A stretch of 64,000 nucleotides of DNA, taken from contig CAWATG010000005.1 of the NCBI GenBank assembly GCA_963785035.1, positions 124,001 to 188,000 of the forward strand, in the 5' to 3' direction. This DNA is from CAWATG01 sp963785035. GTDB taxonomy: Bacteria > Actinomycetota > Acidimicrobiia > IMCC26256 > CAWATG01. A model generated the notes under the pieces. It was not told where the DNA came from, ran no database searches, and saw nothing but the letters and a program-made list of their open reading frames with translations. Shown here piece by piece: positions 1 through 9,182 of the stretch (position 1 is the first letter of the stretch; every line of letters begins with the position of its first letter). The translations under genes were made by a program, and so were the position numbers.

Positions 1-1252
1 TGCAAAGGTCTTGTTTGACGCGATCTCAGAATTGATCGTCGTCCCGGAGACCCATGTCGGGTTTGTCGGACTTCCTTGACAGACCCAGGGAATGACAGTG
101 AAGTCTTGGATGCAGCCGAGGTACTCATGGTTGTACGTGTGGTTGATCCACGGCAGCTGGTTCTTCACAGTCTTGAACTTGTTCAACGAGCGCGTCACTA
201 CCGGTGTCGTCGATGATGTCCTGGCTGGGCTTACCGTTGAACACCATGTCCAGCTTGATGCCACTCGTCTTCTGCCACGCGACCAGCGCGTCGACATCTG
301 CCGGAAACATACGAATCTCGTCAGTCGTGCCCGCAGGAGGAGCCGGCGATGTTGGCAGGCAGTCATCGCCGATCGTGCAGTTGCCGTTGACGTTCCAGCG
401 GGCATCGGGCGCGAAGACATCGTCGATGTGCATGGAGAAGTAGTTGCGGTCATAACCCAGATGCACACCCTGGGTCATCCACGAAATCACACCGCGTACC
501 AGGAACTGAAAGTGCGACTGGAACGCATTCATTGAGGCGCTGATGATCATGCGCTCACGAGCACCCTGCTTGAACACGCCGATCAACGAACCCTGACCAC
601 CCGAGCTCATCGCACCCTCGACCAACGTCGTGAACGACGACGTCGCCGTCGCAGCCAACGGAGTCGCCAGGTTCCCAAATGATTCCGCCACGGCAGGGTC
701 GATATCCTCGAACGTCACTGGACCGGCCAAAGACGCGAACGGCCTTCCCGGACCGGTCTTTGCGACTGCGGTTGCCGTCACCGACCTGCCGTCCAACGCT
801 CCGGAGTACCCGGGTGTGTTGAGGCCAACCGCCGAGCTCGGCACAACATCAGCGTCAACCTCGCGAATGCCGAAGGTCGTCTCGAAGTTCGTCAACGCCG
901 TCATTTCCGCAGCGCTCAACGCAGCAGGCGCTGCGTTCGGCAACACCACGGCCTGAAAGAACGCTCGCGAACCCGACGACAGATACGCCGGCGTAATCGT
1001 TTGACGACCTGAAGCGCTCAGCACAACCTTCGTGAAGGGAACGCCCATCTGCTCCAACTCGACCGCGATGCCTTCAACGGTCGGTCCGCCATCAGAGATG
1101 ACGAGGACCTTCAGATCGATGCGTTGGCCGGGTCCAGCGGCGTCGGCATCCCTGCCGTTGGTCGCGATCCCTACCGCTCCCCCAAGGAGCACCAGCACGA
1201 GAAATGCCACGAACATTCGGGCGCGCACGCCGAATCGGTCAAATTTCTCCAC
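1..1252 (-). CDS. Agd3-like exported polysaccharide deacetylase (CE18-type), 3' end beyond window, frameshifted
   Basis: Exported protein with an N-terminal signal/anchor (about residues 9-35, rich in V/L/G) starting at a GTG at 1252 behind a GGGAG box. A beta-rich N-terminal part of about 240 residues is followed by the motif SMHIDDVFAPDARWN near residue 272, and then by NHTYNHEYLG. The acidic DD motif and HxxxH motif resemble the metal site of Agd3-type (CE18) N-acetylgalactosamine polymer deacetylases, which also carry an N-terminal carbohydrate-binding domain. The reading frame breaks near 205-230: the DALVEQ frame ends at 125, but a neighbouring frame (TRSLNKFKTVKNQLPWINH and onward) stays open to base 1. 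The family call is from remembered motifs, moderately sure; a generic NodB-like deacetylase is the alternative. It is divergent from the GH114 gene. Confidence 0.62.
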
Positions 1253-1602
1253 GATTTCTCCCTATCTGATGCGCTCACGCCGCCCGCGCGAGTCCTGGTC
1301 AAACTTGGATCAGAGATGTCAATATAGCCCAAATCACCCGCACAACCAGCCGCCCTTCCGGCACGGTCTGCCGCCATCCGAGTCACGACGACCTGTATCG
1401 TCATGCACGATCTCGATCATCCCATCAGTGCCTGATGTTCCTTCTGAGACATTCACACGAGAGACGTCTCGCGTTCACGTACGGTTTAGCAGGGTTTCGG
1501 TACGGTCGGGTGACACATCGAAGCGTTGCGATACAGAAATTCCGATGTTTCTGCCGATACATCTCGATGCAAGTGCCGCCACCTACAGAGATGGAGTCTC
1601 TT
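1253..1602. promoter_or_regulatory. Divergent intergenic region between deacetylase and GH114 genes
   Basis: About 350 bases with no convincing gene. It must hold the two divergent promoters. An inverted repeat CAGAAA/TTTCTG at 1534-1539 and 1548-1553 sits about 50 bases upstream of the GH114 start and is a possible operator. A Shine-Dalgarno GGAG precedes the ATG at 1603 by 6 bases. Confidence 0.4.
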
Positions 1603-2733
1603 ATGAAGTCACGGCCTCTTCCATTTATTGGTAAACATCTGCGCCCGGAGTCGATGCCGGCTCAAACGCTCCTCGGCGCAATCGCGACGGTCATGACGGT
1701 TGCCCTCCTAGCGACACTCCTTTTGATGGGGCCGTCCTCAGGACATCCCAGACGCGATCGCTCGGATTCGGAATCTGATATCAACTACCGCCGAGATCGC
1801 TCGTGGAACCACGACCGCGATCGGCGCTCTCGCGACCGGGACCGCACCACAACCACGCCTTCCTCGGCGCCCACCACGCCGCCACCCGCTCCAAACCCGC
1901 CTCCCGCTCCAAACCCGCCTCCGGCTCCAAACCCGCCTCCGGCGCCGCCAGTTCAGCCCCCGGCGCCTCCGGCGCCGCCAGTTCAACCCCCAGCGCCTCC
2001 GGCGCCGCCAACCCCCACGGGCGGATTGTGGGCACCTACGCCCGGCCAGCCCTGGCAATGGCAGCTCACCGGCGCACTCGACCTATCGGTGAACGTACCG
2101 GTCTACGACGTCGACGGTTTCGAGACGACCGCCGCTCAGGTCCAGCAGCTTCACAACGCCGGCAAGAAGGTCATCTGCTACCTCGATGTCGGCGGCTGGG
2201 AGCCGGATCGTCCCGACGCCTCCCAATACCCGCAGGCAGTCCTTGGCGCCGACATCGAGGGCTGGAATGAGAAGTGGGTCGATATTCGACGCATCGATCT
2301 TCTCGGCCCCGTCATCACGGCACGGTTCGACATGTGCAAGCAGAAGGGCTTCGACGCCGTCGAGGTCGACGACGTCGACGCCTACGCGAACAACTCCGGG
2401 TTCCCCTTGAGCTACGCGGACCAAATCAGGTTCAACACATGGTTGGCCGATCTCGCCCACGCGCGAGGCATGTCGATCGCGCTCAAGAATGACCTCGAGC
2501 AGGTCAAGGACCTCGCCGGCGTCTTCGACTTCGCAATCAACGAAGAATGTGCCGCCTACGACGAGTGCGCGATGCTGACGCCCTTCAGAAACCTGGGCAA
2601 AGCCGTGCTTCACGTCGAATATGACGTGGCGCCAAGCCAATTCTGCCCGATAGCAGCCAACCTCGGTTTCTCCTCGATGCAGAAGAAGTTGGACCTCGAC
2701 GCATGGCGGGTCCTCCTGCTAAACCCCTGCTAG
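1603..2733 (+). CDS. GH114-family endo-alpha-1,4-polygalactosaminidase, membrane-tethered or secreted
   Basis: The N-terminus MKSRPLPFIGKHL is followed by a hydrophobic segment (about residues 24-42), a charged Arg/Asp stretch, then a proline-rich linker made of PPPAPN and PPAPPAPPVQ repeats, and a catalytic domain of about 230 residues. The domain shows the GH114 signatures VYDVDGFE, KKVICYLDVGGWE, GFDAVEVDDVD and the late NEECAAYDEC/VLHVEYD strands; the acidic residues in YLDVG and VEVDDVD are the expected active-site carboxylates. GH114 enzymes cleave galactosamine polymers. The start at 1603 is preferred over upstream ATGs because GGAG lies 6 bases before it. The linker would hold the enzyme away from the membrane. 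The gene ends at a strong hairpin shared with hup. Confidence 0.8.
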   Translation: MKSRPLPFIGKHLRPESMPAQTLLGAIATVMTVALLATLLLMGPSSGHPRRDRSDSESDINYRRDRSWNHDRDRRSRDRDRTTTTPSSAPTTPPPAPNPPPAPNPPPAPNPPPAPPVQPPAPPAPPVQPPAPPAPPTPTGGLWAPTPGQPWQWQLTGALDLSVNVPVYDVDGFETTAAQVQQLHNAGKKVICYLDVGGWEPDRPDASQYPQAVLGADIEGWNEKWVDIRRIDLLGPVITARFDMCKQKGFDAVEVDDVDAYANNSGFPLSYADQIRFNTWLADLAHARGMSIALKNDLEQVKDLAGVFDFAINEECAAYDECAMLTPFRNLGKAVLHVEYDVAPSQFCPIAANLGFSSMQKKLDLDAWRVLLLNPC

Positions 2734-2747
2734 CTCAGCCAGGCCAC

Positions 2748-2785
2748 ATGATGATGCCGGTGGGATATCCCACCGGCATCATCAT
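2748..2785. terminator. 38-nt perfect palindrome, likely bidirectional terminator
   Basis: Every base from 2748 to 2785 pairs with its mirror base; the centre is GGGATATCCC at 2762-2771 and the arms are ATGATGATGCCGGT and its complement. It lies between the convergent GH114 and HU genes. There is no long T-run, so termination is inferred from position and stem strength. Confidence 0.6.
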
Positions 2786-2820
2786 CTATCAGCTCTTTCG
2801 CAAGAATCCCGCCGATAGGC

Positions 2821-3279
2821 TCAGCGACGCTTGGTGGCCTTCTTGGCCGCCGCGGGCTTACGAGCCGGCGCCTTCTTCGCAACGGTCTTCTTCGCAACAG
2901 TCTTCTTCGCAACCGGCCTACGAGCGACGGTCTTCGTCGCGGCAGTCTTGCGTACAGCTGTCTTCTTCGGGGCGGGCTTCCTCACGACTTTCTTGACCGC
3001 ACGTCCGCTGTTCACCGCGTCCTTGAACGCCTTCAATGCCGTGATCCGGCACTTCCTGGACGCGGCAATCTTGATGGCCTCACCCGTTTGGGGGTTGCGC
3101 CCCATACGAGCCGGGCGGTCGACCCGGGCGAACTTCGCGAAACCGGAGATGATGACGGGCTCGCCGGTACGAACCGTATCGGTGATGGTTTCGACGAATT
3201 GACTGAGCCACTCGTCGGCAGTCTTTCGGTCGACTTCCATACGCTCTCTGAGCTCGTTTACTAGATCACGACGATTCAC
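2821..3279 (-). CDS. hup: DNA-binding protein HU with long basic C-terminal tail
   Basis: Nucleoid protein of 152 residues. Residues 1-90 are a normal HU fold (NRRDLVNELRERM at the start; the arm region has GFAKFARVDRPARMGRNP, then TGEAIKI). The remaining 60 residues are a Lys/Ala/Pro/Arg tail with repeated VAKKT and ARKPA units, as in the mycobacterial and actinomycete HupB type, where the tail binds DNA in a histone-H1-like way. The start is the GTG at 3279 because GGAGG lies 8 bases upstream; a longer in-frame reading to 3387 has no such site. Likely highly expressed and monocistronic, ending towards the palindrome at 2748-2785. Confidence 0.93.
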   Translation of the reverse strand: MNRRDLVNELRERMEVDRKTADEWLSQFVETITDTVRTGEPVIISGFAKFARVDRPARMGRNPQTGEAIKIAASRKCRITALKAFKDAVNSGRAVKKVVRKPAPKKTAVRKTAATKTVARRPVAKKTVAKKTVAKKAPARKPAAAKKATKRR

Positions 3280-3387
3280 GAAACCTCCAGAGGAATGCTG
3301 CTGCTCCGCGAAGCCTTGCACATTCCCGCGCACGATGGGTGGAATCCGCAGAGCGAAGAGGCAGGTTTTTCCTACCTCTTCAAGCAC

Positions 3388-4528
3388 TCAGGTGTTCGGT
3401 CGAAGCCTGGTCAAGGGCAGGCCATTGGTCCAAGCCGTGGCGTCGCCGGGTCGGAAACGCCCGCCAGGCAGGGCTTCTCGCTTGATCCGCTCACGCGCAA
3501 AACGCTCCGCCGCCGCGTCCTGGCGCGATCCCTTGGTCGTGTGCTTCGGCAAAGATCTGTCCCGTACGCAGTTCGATTCGCGCCGTGTCCCGCAAGGCCA
3601 CCTCTGCGTCGTAACCCGTGAACTCGGCGGCGAGGTTGATGATGCCACCCGCGTTGATCACGAAATCCGGCGCATACAAGATGCCGCGTCCGACAAGGGC
3701 ATCGTCGATCTCTGGATGCGCGAGTTGGTTGTTTGCCGCGCCGGCCACGATCGGGAACTGCAGACGAGGAACGGTCTCGTCATTCAAGGCGCCGCCGAGC
3801 GCGCACGGCGCGAACACGTCACCCGACGTATCGAAGACCGCTTCACTCGGAAGCGCAGCCACTCCCAACTCTTCGACAAGGGCCGCGACGCGTCGTTCAT
3901 CGACATCAGCGACGGACACGCGCGCATCGAGTGCCACCAGCAGCCGCGCCAACTCGGCGCCGACATGCCCGGCTCCTTGGATGACAACGTGGCGACCGGT
4001 CAGCGTTCGACTTCCGAACACAGTCGAACACGCCGCATGCATCCCGCACAACACACCGAAGGCGGTCATCGGTGAAGGATCCCCCGATCCTCCCCGGCCA
4101 CGATCGACGCCGGTTACCCAGCGCGTTTCGGTCGCGATGACATCCATGTCATGCGGGGTTGCCCCAACGTCCTCCGCTGCGAGATACCGTCCGCCGAGGT
4201 CGTCGATTGCACGTCCGAGCGCACGGAGCATGCCGTCGGGATGCGGTGCAAACGGCTCGGCAAGCATGACGACAGCTTTGCCTCCGCCGACGTGAAGTCC
4301 CGCAGCCGACGCCTTCAACGACATCGCTTCGGAAAGACGTATCGCGTCGAGAACCGCTGCTGATTCATCCTCGTAATGCCAGAACCGGACGCCGCCCAGC
4401 GACGGGCCGAGCGCGGTCGAGTGAATTGCAATGACCGCACGAAGCCCACTTTCCGCATCAGCCACGAAGACGACCTGCTCATGAGAATGCTTGGCGATCA
4501 ACCCGGCGAGTGAACGTGCATCAAACAT
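3388..4528 (-). CDS. Leu/Val/Phe-type amino-acid dehydrogenase, frameshifted near the 3' end
   Basis: NAD-dependent oxidative deaminase of branched-chain or aromatic amino acids. Visible are the substrate motif LGPSLGGVRFW, the catalytic-lysine region AAGLHVGGGKAVVML, the Asp region AAEDVGATPHDMDV, the Rossmann fingerprint GAGHVGAELARLL and FVINAGGIINLAAEF. The start at 4528 (MFDARSLAGL) fits the family; longer N-terminal readings are low-complexity. The frame breaks near 3518: after DQGIAP the expected C-terminus (DAAAERFARERIKREALPGG) continues one base off and stops at 3388. Substrate among Leu, Val and Phe cannot be told. It follows an HDOD gene by 22 bases on the same strand and may also have its own leaderless promoter. 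Confidence 0.85.
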
Positions 4529-4542
4529 GGAACCTGAAGGTA
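4529..4542 (-). promoter_or_regulatory. Possible leaderless -10 box for the amino-acid dehydrogenase
   Basis: Read on the minus strand, TACCTT (4542-4537) is followed by 8 bases and the ATG at 4528. No Shine-Dalgarno is visible. The same geometry recurs in this window. Confidence 0.3.
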
Positions 4543-4550
4543 CTCGCAGT

Positions 4551-5393
4551 TCACTCGTAACGATCGATGACAGCCGTGAGGTTCTCGCGTGTGAGCTGCA
4601 CGATGGACTCGAACGCTTCCGAACGCATACCCAGCGCTTCAATCGAATGCACGAACGATTCGACATCCTGATGCTGACCCGAGCCTTCGCCGGCACCGAC
4701 GATCTGTGCAATGCCGTCGGCAAGGTTCACGGCGTAGCAGATTGGCTCCGGCCACATTTCCGGCTCATGGTGATAGCAGATCGCGTGGACCATCGATTCG
4801 GGAAGTCCCCATGTCTGCACGATCAGCGCACCGAGTTCTGCATAGTGGACGCCCAGAATTTCGCGCTCTGCCTGCATCGGATCCCTGGCGGAGGCAAAGC
4901 GGGCGGCATGGAGCTGCTCGAGTACGCCAGGATCGAGGTACCTGCTCATCAGCAACTTGCCCACGTCATGCAACAAGGCCGCCGAGGTTGTCTCCGAGGG
5001 GAGCACCATGCTGCAGTGCCGCGGCATCAGCTCCGTCGCGAGCGCGGCCGCGACCGAGTGCCGCCACAGTTCCCCCTCGTCGAGACCATACGCGGGGACA
5101 GAGGTGGACATGCGCCCACGGACATTCGAACCCAACGCGAGCGAGAGCACCGACGATGTGCCAAGGCGAACGACGGCATCACGCACGTTTGTGATCGGCC
5201 GAGAACTCGCACTCCAGGAAGAATTCGCCATCCTCAGCAACCGACCGGTCAACGCCTGGTCATATTCCACGACCTCGACGATGTCGCTGATACCGACATC
5301 GTCGCGAATCGCAACACTCAGGAGGCGCGTGGCACTGACTGGCAGGGGATCGAGCTCAGAGGCTGCCTGAGCAAGCTCGTCAAGATCAATCAT
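4551..5393 (-). CDS. HDOD-domain signalling protein
   Basis: A single HDOD domain (an HD-related, usually catalytically inactive output domain of bacterial signalling) fills nearly all 280 residues. Features are ELDPLPVSATRLLSV at the start, YDQALTGRLLRMANS, AVVRLGTSSVLSLALGS, the HD-like LLHDVGKLLM near residue 150 and HHEPEMWPEP. No receiver, GGDEF or kinase domain is attached. GAGGA lies 6 bases before the ATG and overlaps the end of the small gene upstream (stop at 5404), so the two are probably cotranscribed. Partner and signal are unknown. A second HDOD gene lies at 24862-25714. Confidence 0.88.
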   Translation of the reverse strand: MIDLDELAQAASELDPLPVSATRLLSVAIRDDVGISDIVEVVEYDQALTGRLLRMANSSWSASSRPITNVRDAVVRLGTSSVLSLALGSNVRGRMSTSVPAYGLDEGELWRHSVAAALATELMPRHCSMVLPSETTSAALLHDVGKLLMSRYLDPGVLEQLHAARFASARDPMQAEREILGVHYAELGALIVQTWGLPESMVHAICYHHEPEMWPEPICYAVNLADGIAQIVGAGEGSGQHQDVESFVHSIEALGMRSEAFESIVQLTRENLTAVIDRYE

Positions 5394-5403
5394 CAGTGGT
5401 CCT

Positions 5404-5601
5404 CTAGGAATCGGACGACGGTTCTGCTTCCACCTCAGGTTGCTCGGCGCCGTCTACTCGCCACCTTGAGCTACCCGGGACACCCACATACCGGCATGAG
5501 AGCGCCAACTCATCCGAATCGTGACATTTCACTTCCGCGAGCGTCATTGGTCCGCAGCGGCAATTCACGACTTGTCGCTCGAAACGATCCGTGATTGCCA
5601 C
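5404..5601 (-). CDS. Small cysteine-containing protein of unknown function
   Basis: A 65-residue reading frame from a GTG at 5601. It has four cysteines (NCRCG, VKCHD, LSCRY) and an acidic tail (EPEVEAEPSSDS-like), suggesting a small metal-binding protein, but no family was recognised. Its stop is 10 bases before the HDOD start and the HDOD ribosome-binding site overlaps its end, which supports it being real and cotranscribed. It is divergent from the thiamine riboswitch with about 25 bases between. Could be spurious. Confidence 0.45.
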   Translation of the reverse strand: MAITDRFERQVVNCRCGPMTLAEVKCHDSDELALSCRYVGVPGSSRWRVDGAEQPEVEAEPSSDS

Positions 5602-5626
5602 CGCGCGAGGAATACCCTCGTGCCGA

Positions 5627-5716
5627 ACACGGGGAGCTTGGGGATCCAGGCTGAGAGGGTGGCAATTCCGTCACCGACCCGCAGAACCTGATCCGGGTAA
5701 TGCCGGCGGAGGGAGC
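5627..5716 (+). promoter_or_regulatory. TPP (THI-box) riboswitch
   Basis: Contains the conserved thi-box parts in order: GGGGAGC (5631-5637), CTGAGA (5651-5656), ACCCGCAGAACCTGATC (from 5677) and the closing GGGTAATGCCGGCGGAGGGA block ending at 5714. TPP binding should reduce expression of the following thiN-thiB-thiP-thiQ genes. The final GGAGGGAG is next to the first start codon, so the switch may act by hiding the ribosome-binding site. Confidence 0.95.
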
Positions 5717-5729
5717 GCAATGAGCATCA

Positions 5730-6404
5730 TTGCCCAGGCATGCGGCCATTGTTGTCGCGGGCGGCGTGTGCGACGAAGACGTATCGGCCACCCTTCCGGA
5801 TGGACTCCCCGCGGACGCCTTCGTCATTGCCGCAGACTCGGGGCTGCTGCGTGCGGAGGCCCTCGGACTCCGAGTCGATCTCGTCGTCGGTGATCTCGAT
5901 TCGGTCAGCCAGGCTGCGATTGCTACGGCTGAGGCGGCAGGAATCCCGATTGAACGCCACTCCACACAGAAGGACTCGACAGACCTGGAGTTGGCCCTTG
6001 ACGCGGCAATCGCGCGAGGAGCCCGCCACATCATCGTGATCGGTGGTGACGGCGCCGGAAGAGGCGGCCGCCTCGACCACCTCCTGGCCAACATCTTGCT
6101 ACTCGGTTCGCGCGCGTACGCACAGACTGTCCTCGAGGCGTACCTGGGCCCTGCCCGTCTCGCGGCTGTACACGCAGGAAGCAGCATCGAGCTCCATGGC
6201 GCCATCGGCACCCTGTGCAGCATCGTGCCCATCGGCGGCCCGGCGACCGTGCGCACCATCGGGCTGCGATACCCCATGGACGACGTGACGTTGCCGGCCA
6301 GTACCACGCTGGGTGTGAGTAACGAGTTCTCCGAGACCGTCGCGACGATCTCGACGTCGGCGGGCACTGCGCTCGTCGTTCAACCCGATTTCAGGAGCAG
6401 CTGA
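5730..6404 (+). CDS. thiN: Thiamine pyrophosphokinase
   Basis: Makes thiamine pyrophosphate from thiamine and ATP. Motifs: AAIVVAGG at the N-terminus, FVIAADSGLLRA, DLVVGDLDSV and QKDSTDLELALDAA (the Asp-rich catalytic segments), then IGGDGAGRGGRLDHLLAN. About 224 residues, normal for the family. The first codon is uncertain: TTG at 5730 gives a sensible N-terminus, whereas an ATG at 5720 sits better behind GGAGGGAG but needs a one-base shift near 5741 (MSIIAQA then AAIVVAGG). It is the first gene after the TPP riboswitch and overlaps thiB (TGATG), so uptake and activation of thiamine are one unit. Confidence 0.9.
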   Translation: MPRHAAIVVAGGVCDEDVSATLPDGLPADAFVIAADSGLLRAEALGLRVDLVVGDLDSVSQAAIATAEAAGIPIERHSTQKDSTDLELALDAAIARGARHIIVIGGDGAGRGGRLDHLLANILLLGSRAYAQTVLEAYLGPARLAAVHAGSSIELHGAIGTLCSIVPIGGPATVRTIGLRYPMDDVTLPASTTLGVSNEFSETVATISTSAGTALVVQPDFRSS

Positions 6405-7471
6405 TGCACCGCAGGATCCCGTTTCTCGTCGTCCTACTGGTTGTCACCACCGTCTCTGCCGCTACGGCCGGAGCGACTGGCGCCGCTGCACGCGCCAACG
6501 CGAAGAAGGTGAGTGTCACGCTCATGACACACGATTCCTTCGCAGTGTCGAAGGAGGTGCTTGCGAGATTCACGAAGCGCTCAGGTATATCGGTGAAGGT
6601 GCTGCGCTCCGGAGATGCCGGCGCGGCACTGAACAAGGCGATACTCACCAAGAGCCACCCTTTGGCGGACGTGTTCTTCGGCGTGGACAACACGCTGCTG
6701 TCGCGCGCACTCGACGCAAAGCTGTTCGTACCGCACTCACCGAAGGGTCTGCGCGACATTCCCAAGGAGTTCCTGCTCGACCGACGTCACCGCGTCACGC
6801 CAATCGACTACGGAGACGTGTGCATCAACTACGACAAGCAGTTCTTCGCCGACAAGAAACTCGACCCACCGCGAACGCTCGACGATCTCGTCGATCCCCG
6901 CTACCGCGGACTGCTCGTCACTGAGAATCCGGCAACCTCCTCACCGGGACTGGCGTTTCTCCTCGCCACCATCAAGCACGCTGGCGACAAGGGTTGGACC
7001 GATTACTGGAAGAAGCTCTTCGCCAATGACACGTTGGTCGTGGATGGGTGGGAGCAGGCGTACAACAGCGATTTCTCTGGCGCTTCTGGCAAAGGCCCGC
7101 GACCGCTCGTGGTTTCGTACGGATCGAGCCCGCCTGCGGAGGTGTTCTTCGCCGACCCGCCTCGTACCGACGCACCAACAGGCGTGATGGCGCAGAGTTG
7201 TTTTCGCCAGGTCGAATTTGCCGGTGTCATTCGGGGAACGAAACACCTCAGCGCCGCACGTGCCCTGATCGACTTTATGGTGTCGAGCGCGTTTCAGAAC
7301 GACGTGCCATTGACGATGTTCGTTTATCCAGTGAACTCGAAGGCATCGTTACCGGCGGTCTTCACCGACTACGCCGTGATACCTGAGGAGCCGCTCGCCA
7401 TCTCCGCGTCGCGTATCGGAAGGAACCGTGACCGCTGGGTCCGCGAATGGTCGAAGCTCCTACGCCAATGA
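6404..7471 (+). CDS. thiB: Thiamine ABC transporter substrate-binding protein
   Basis: Extracytoplasmic solute-binding protein of 355 residues with a signal peptide (HRRIPFLVVLLVVTTVSAATA, then a small-residue cleavage region around residue 28). The mature protein follows the ThiB pattern: VSVTLMTHDSFAVSKEVL, KSHPLADVFFGVDNTLLSRAL, TPIDYGDVCINYDK, LLVTENPATSSPGLAFL, DGWEQAYNSDF and VVSYGSSPPAEV. Transfers thiamine or its phosphates to ThiP. The ATG overlaps the thiN stop and its own TGA overlaps the thiP ATG, so it is translationally coupled on both sides. Riboswitch context supports thiamine rather than iron or spermidine as ligand. Confidence 0.9.
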   Translation: MHRRIPFLVVLLVVTTVSAATAGATGAAARANAKKVSVTLMTHDSFAVSKEVLARFTKRSGISVKVLRSGDAGAALNKAILTKSHPLADVFFGVDNTLLSRALDAKLFVPHSPKGLRDIPKEFLLDRRHRVTPIDYGDVCINYDKQFFADKKLDPPRTLDDLVDPRYRGLLVTENPATSSPGLAFLLATIKHAGDKGWTDYWKKLFANDTLVVDGWEQAYNSDFSGASGKGPRPLVVSYGSSPPAEVFFADPPRTDAPTGVMAQSCFRQVEFAGVIRGTKHLSAARALIDFMVSSAFQNDVPLTMFVYPVNSKASLPAVFTDYAVIPEEPLAISASRIGRNRDRWVREWSKLLRQ

Positions 7472-9175
7472 CCGAAATGCAGTCAGCCACGTTCTCGACA
7501 ACATCTGCCTCGCGGGTACGTCGGCGCCACCTCGCGTCTGGTTTTGTCTTTGTGCTCGCGCCCATCGCGTTCTTCGCCGTGTTCTTTGCATACCCCGTTT
7601 CGTCGATCATCGGCCGCGGCTTACTCCCCCGCGGGCACCTCGACCTTTCGGCCTTCGGTGACGTAATCGGCGATGCGAGCCTTCGACAGGTTGCATGGTT
7701 CACGCTCTGGCAAGCCATGCTCTCGACCCTGCTGACCATCGTCATCGCTCTTCCCGGCACGTTCGCCCTGGTTCGCTACGACTTCCCAGGTCGTCGCATT
7801 CTCCGTGCCGCGGTGGTCGTACCGTTTGCGCTACCGACCGCCGTGGTGGGCGCGTCATTTCTCGCGCTGCTTGGACCGACCGGACCACTCGGAGAGCCTC
7901 GGAATCGATCATGGTCTCGCGCCGATCCTGTTGGCGCACGTCTTCTTCAACTATGCCGTCGTCGTGCGCATTGTCGGCGGCCTCTGGAGTCAGCTCGACC
8001 CTCGCGCCGAAGACGCTGCGCGGACCCTCGGCGCCAGTCGCTGGCGAGCATGGTCGACCGTGACACTTCCAACATTGCGACCGGCAATTGCTGCTGCGGG
8101 CTCCATCGTCTTTCTCTTCACGTTCACGTCGTTTGGTGTCGTGCAGATCCTCGGCGATGTACGCCGAACCACGTTAGAAGTAGAGATCTACCGACAGACC
8201 AGCGACTTCCTGAACCTGCGGGTCTCGGCGGCCCTCGCCGTACTGCAACTGCTCGCGGTGACAACGGCAGTTCTGAGCTTCGGCTGGATCGAACAGCGTC
8301 GTCATCGACCTGTGCAATCACGAACGCTCGCCGAGCATGCGCGGCACCCACGCCGTCTCAGCGAGCGTTGCGTGCTGGGTGCCAACCTCGGCGTGATGGC
8401 GCTCCTGCTCGGCCTTCCGCTGCTGGTCCTGGTCTCGCGCTCGTTCGCGACAAGCGATGGGCCCAGCTTCGGTTACTACCGTGCGCTCACGTCGGTCCAA
8501 CGTGGTTCGACGTTGTTCGTCGCACCGATCGAAGCCGTCAGGAATTCGCTCGTCATTGCGGCCGCAACGACGGTCATTGCCATCGCCGTCGGGTTCTCGG
8601 CGGCGCTCGCCATCACCCGATCTCCGTGGTCGAGGGTGGGTCGCGCGTTCGACACAATCCTGATGCTGCCGCTCGGCGTTTCGGCGGTCACTGTTGGTTT
8701 CGGCTTCCTGATCGCGCTCGATGAGCCCCCGCTGGATCTGCGAACATCACCGATCATCCTGCCGATTGCCCACGCGTTGATCGCCGTACCGTTCGTCATC
8801 CGGATCCTGGTTCCCGCCATGAGATCCCTCGACCCCCGAATACGCGAGGTCGCCGCGGTGTTGGGAGCTTCACCTGCGCGCATACGGACCACGATCGATG
8901 TGCCAATCATGCTACGTACAGGACTCGTTGCCGCGGGGTTCGCATTCGCGATCTCGCTCGGCGAGTTCGGCGCGACGAGCTTTCTTGCGCGACCCGACAT
9001 ACCGACGCTGCCGATCGTCATCACTCGCCTGCTCGGCCAACCCGGAGCACTCAACTTCGGACAGGCAATGGCAGCGGGCACGATCTTGCTCCTCCTGACA
9101 GGTTCGGCAATCCTGGCCTTCGAACACCTCGGAACACGGCGATCCTGGCGACCGCAACTGCGAATTCGGCGATGA
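7468..9175 (+). CDS. thiP: Thiamine ABC transporter permease (fused two-domain type), frameshifted
   Basis: Inner-membrane permease of about 569 codons with two homologous halves, as in ThiP/FbpB. The first half has FVFVLAPIAFFAVFFAYPVS and LWQAMLSTLLTIVIALPGTF; the EAA loops are ARTLGASRWRAWSTVTLPTL (first half) and REVAAVLGASPARIRTTIDV (second half). The frame breaks near 7890-7900: after LLGPTGPLG the protein continues one frame over at SLGIDHGLAPILLAHVFFNY. The ATG at 7468 overlaps the thiB stop as ATGA. Couples ATP hydrolysis by ThiQ to import. The break is most simply an indel in the sequence. Confidence 0.87.
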
Positions 9176-9182
9176 AGAGCTG

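Noticed and set aside
1876..2020. Regular repeats that could suggest a repeat array
   Set aside because: They encode the proline-rich PPPAPN/PPAPPAPPVQ linker of the GH114 protein in frame; not CRISPR or a mobile element.
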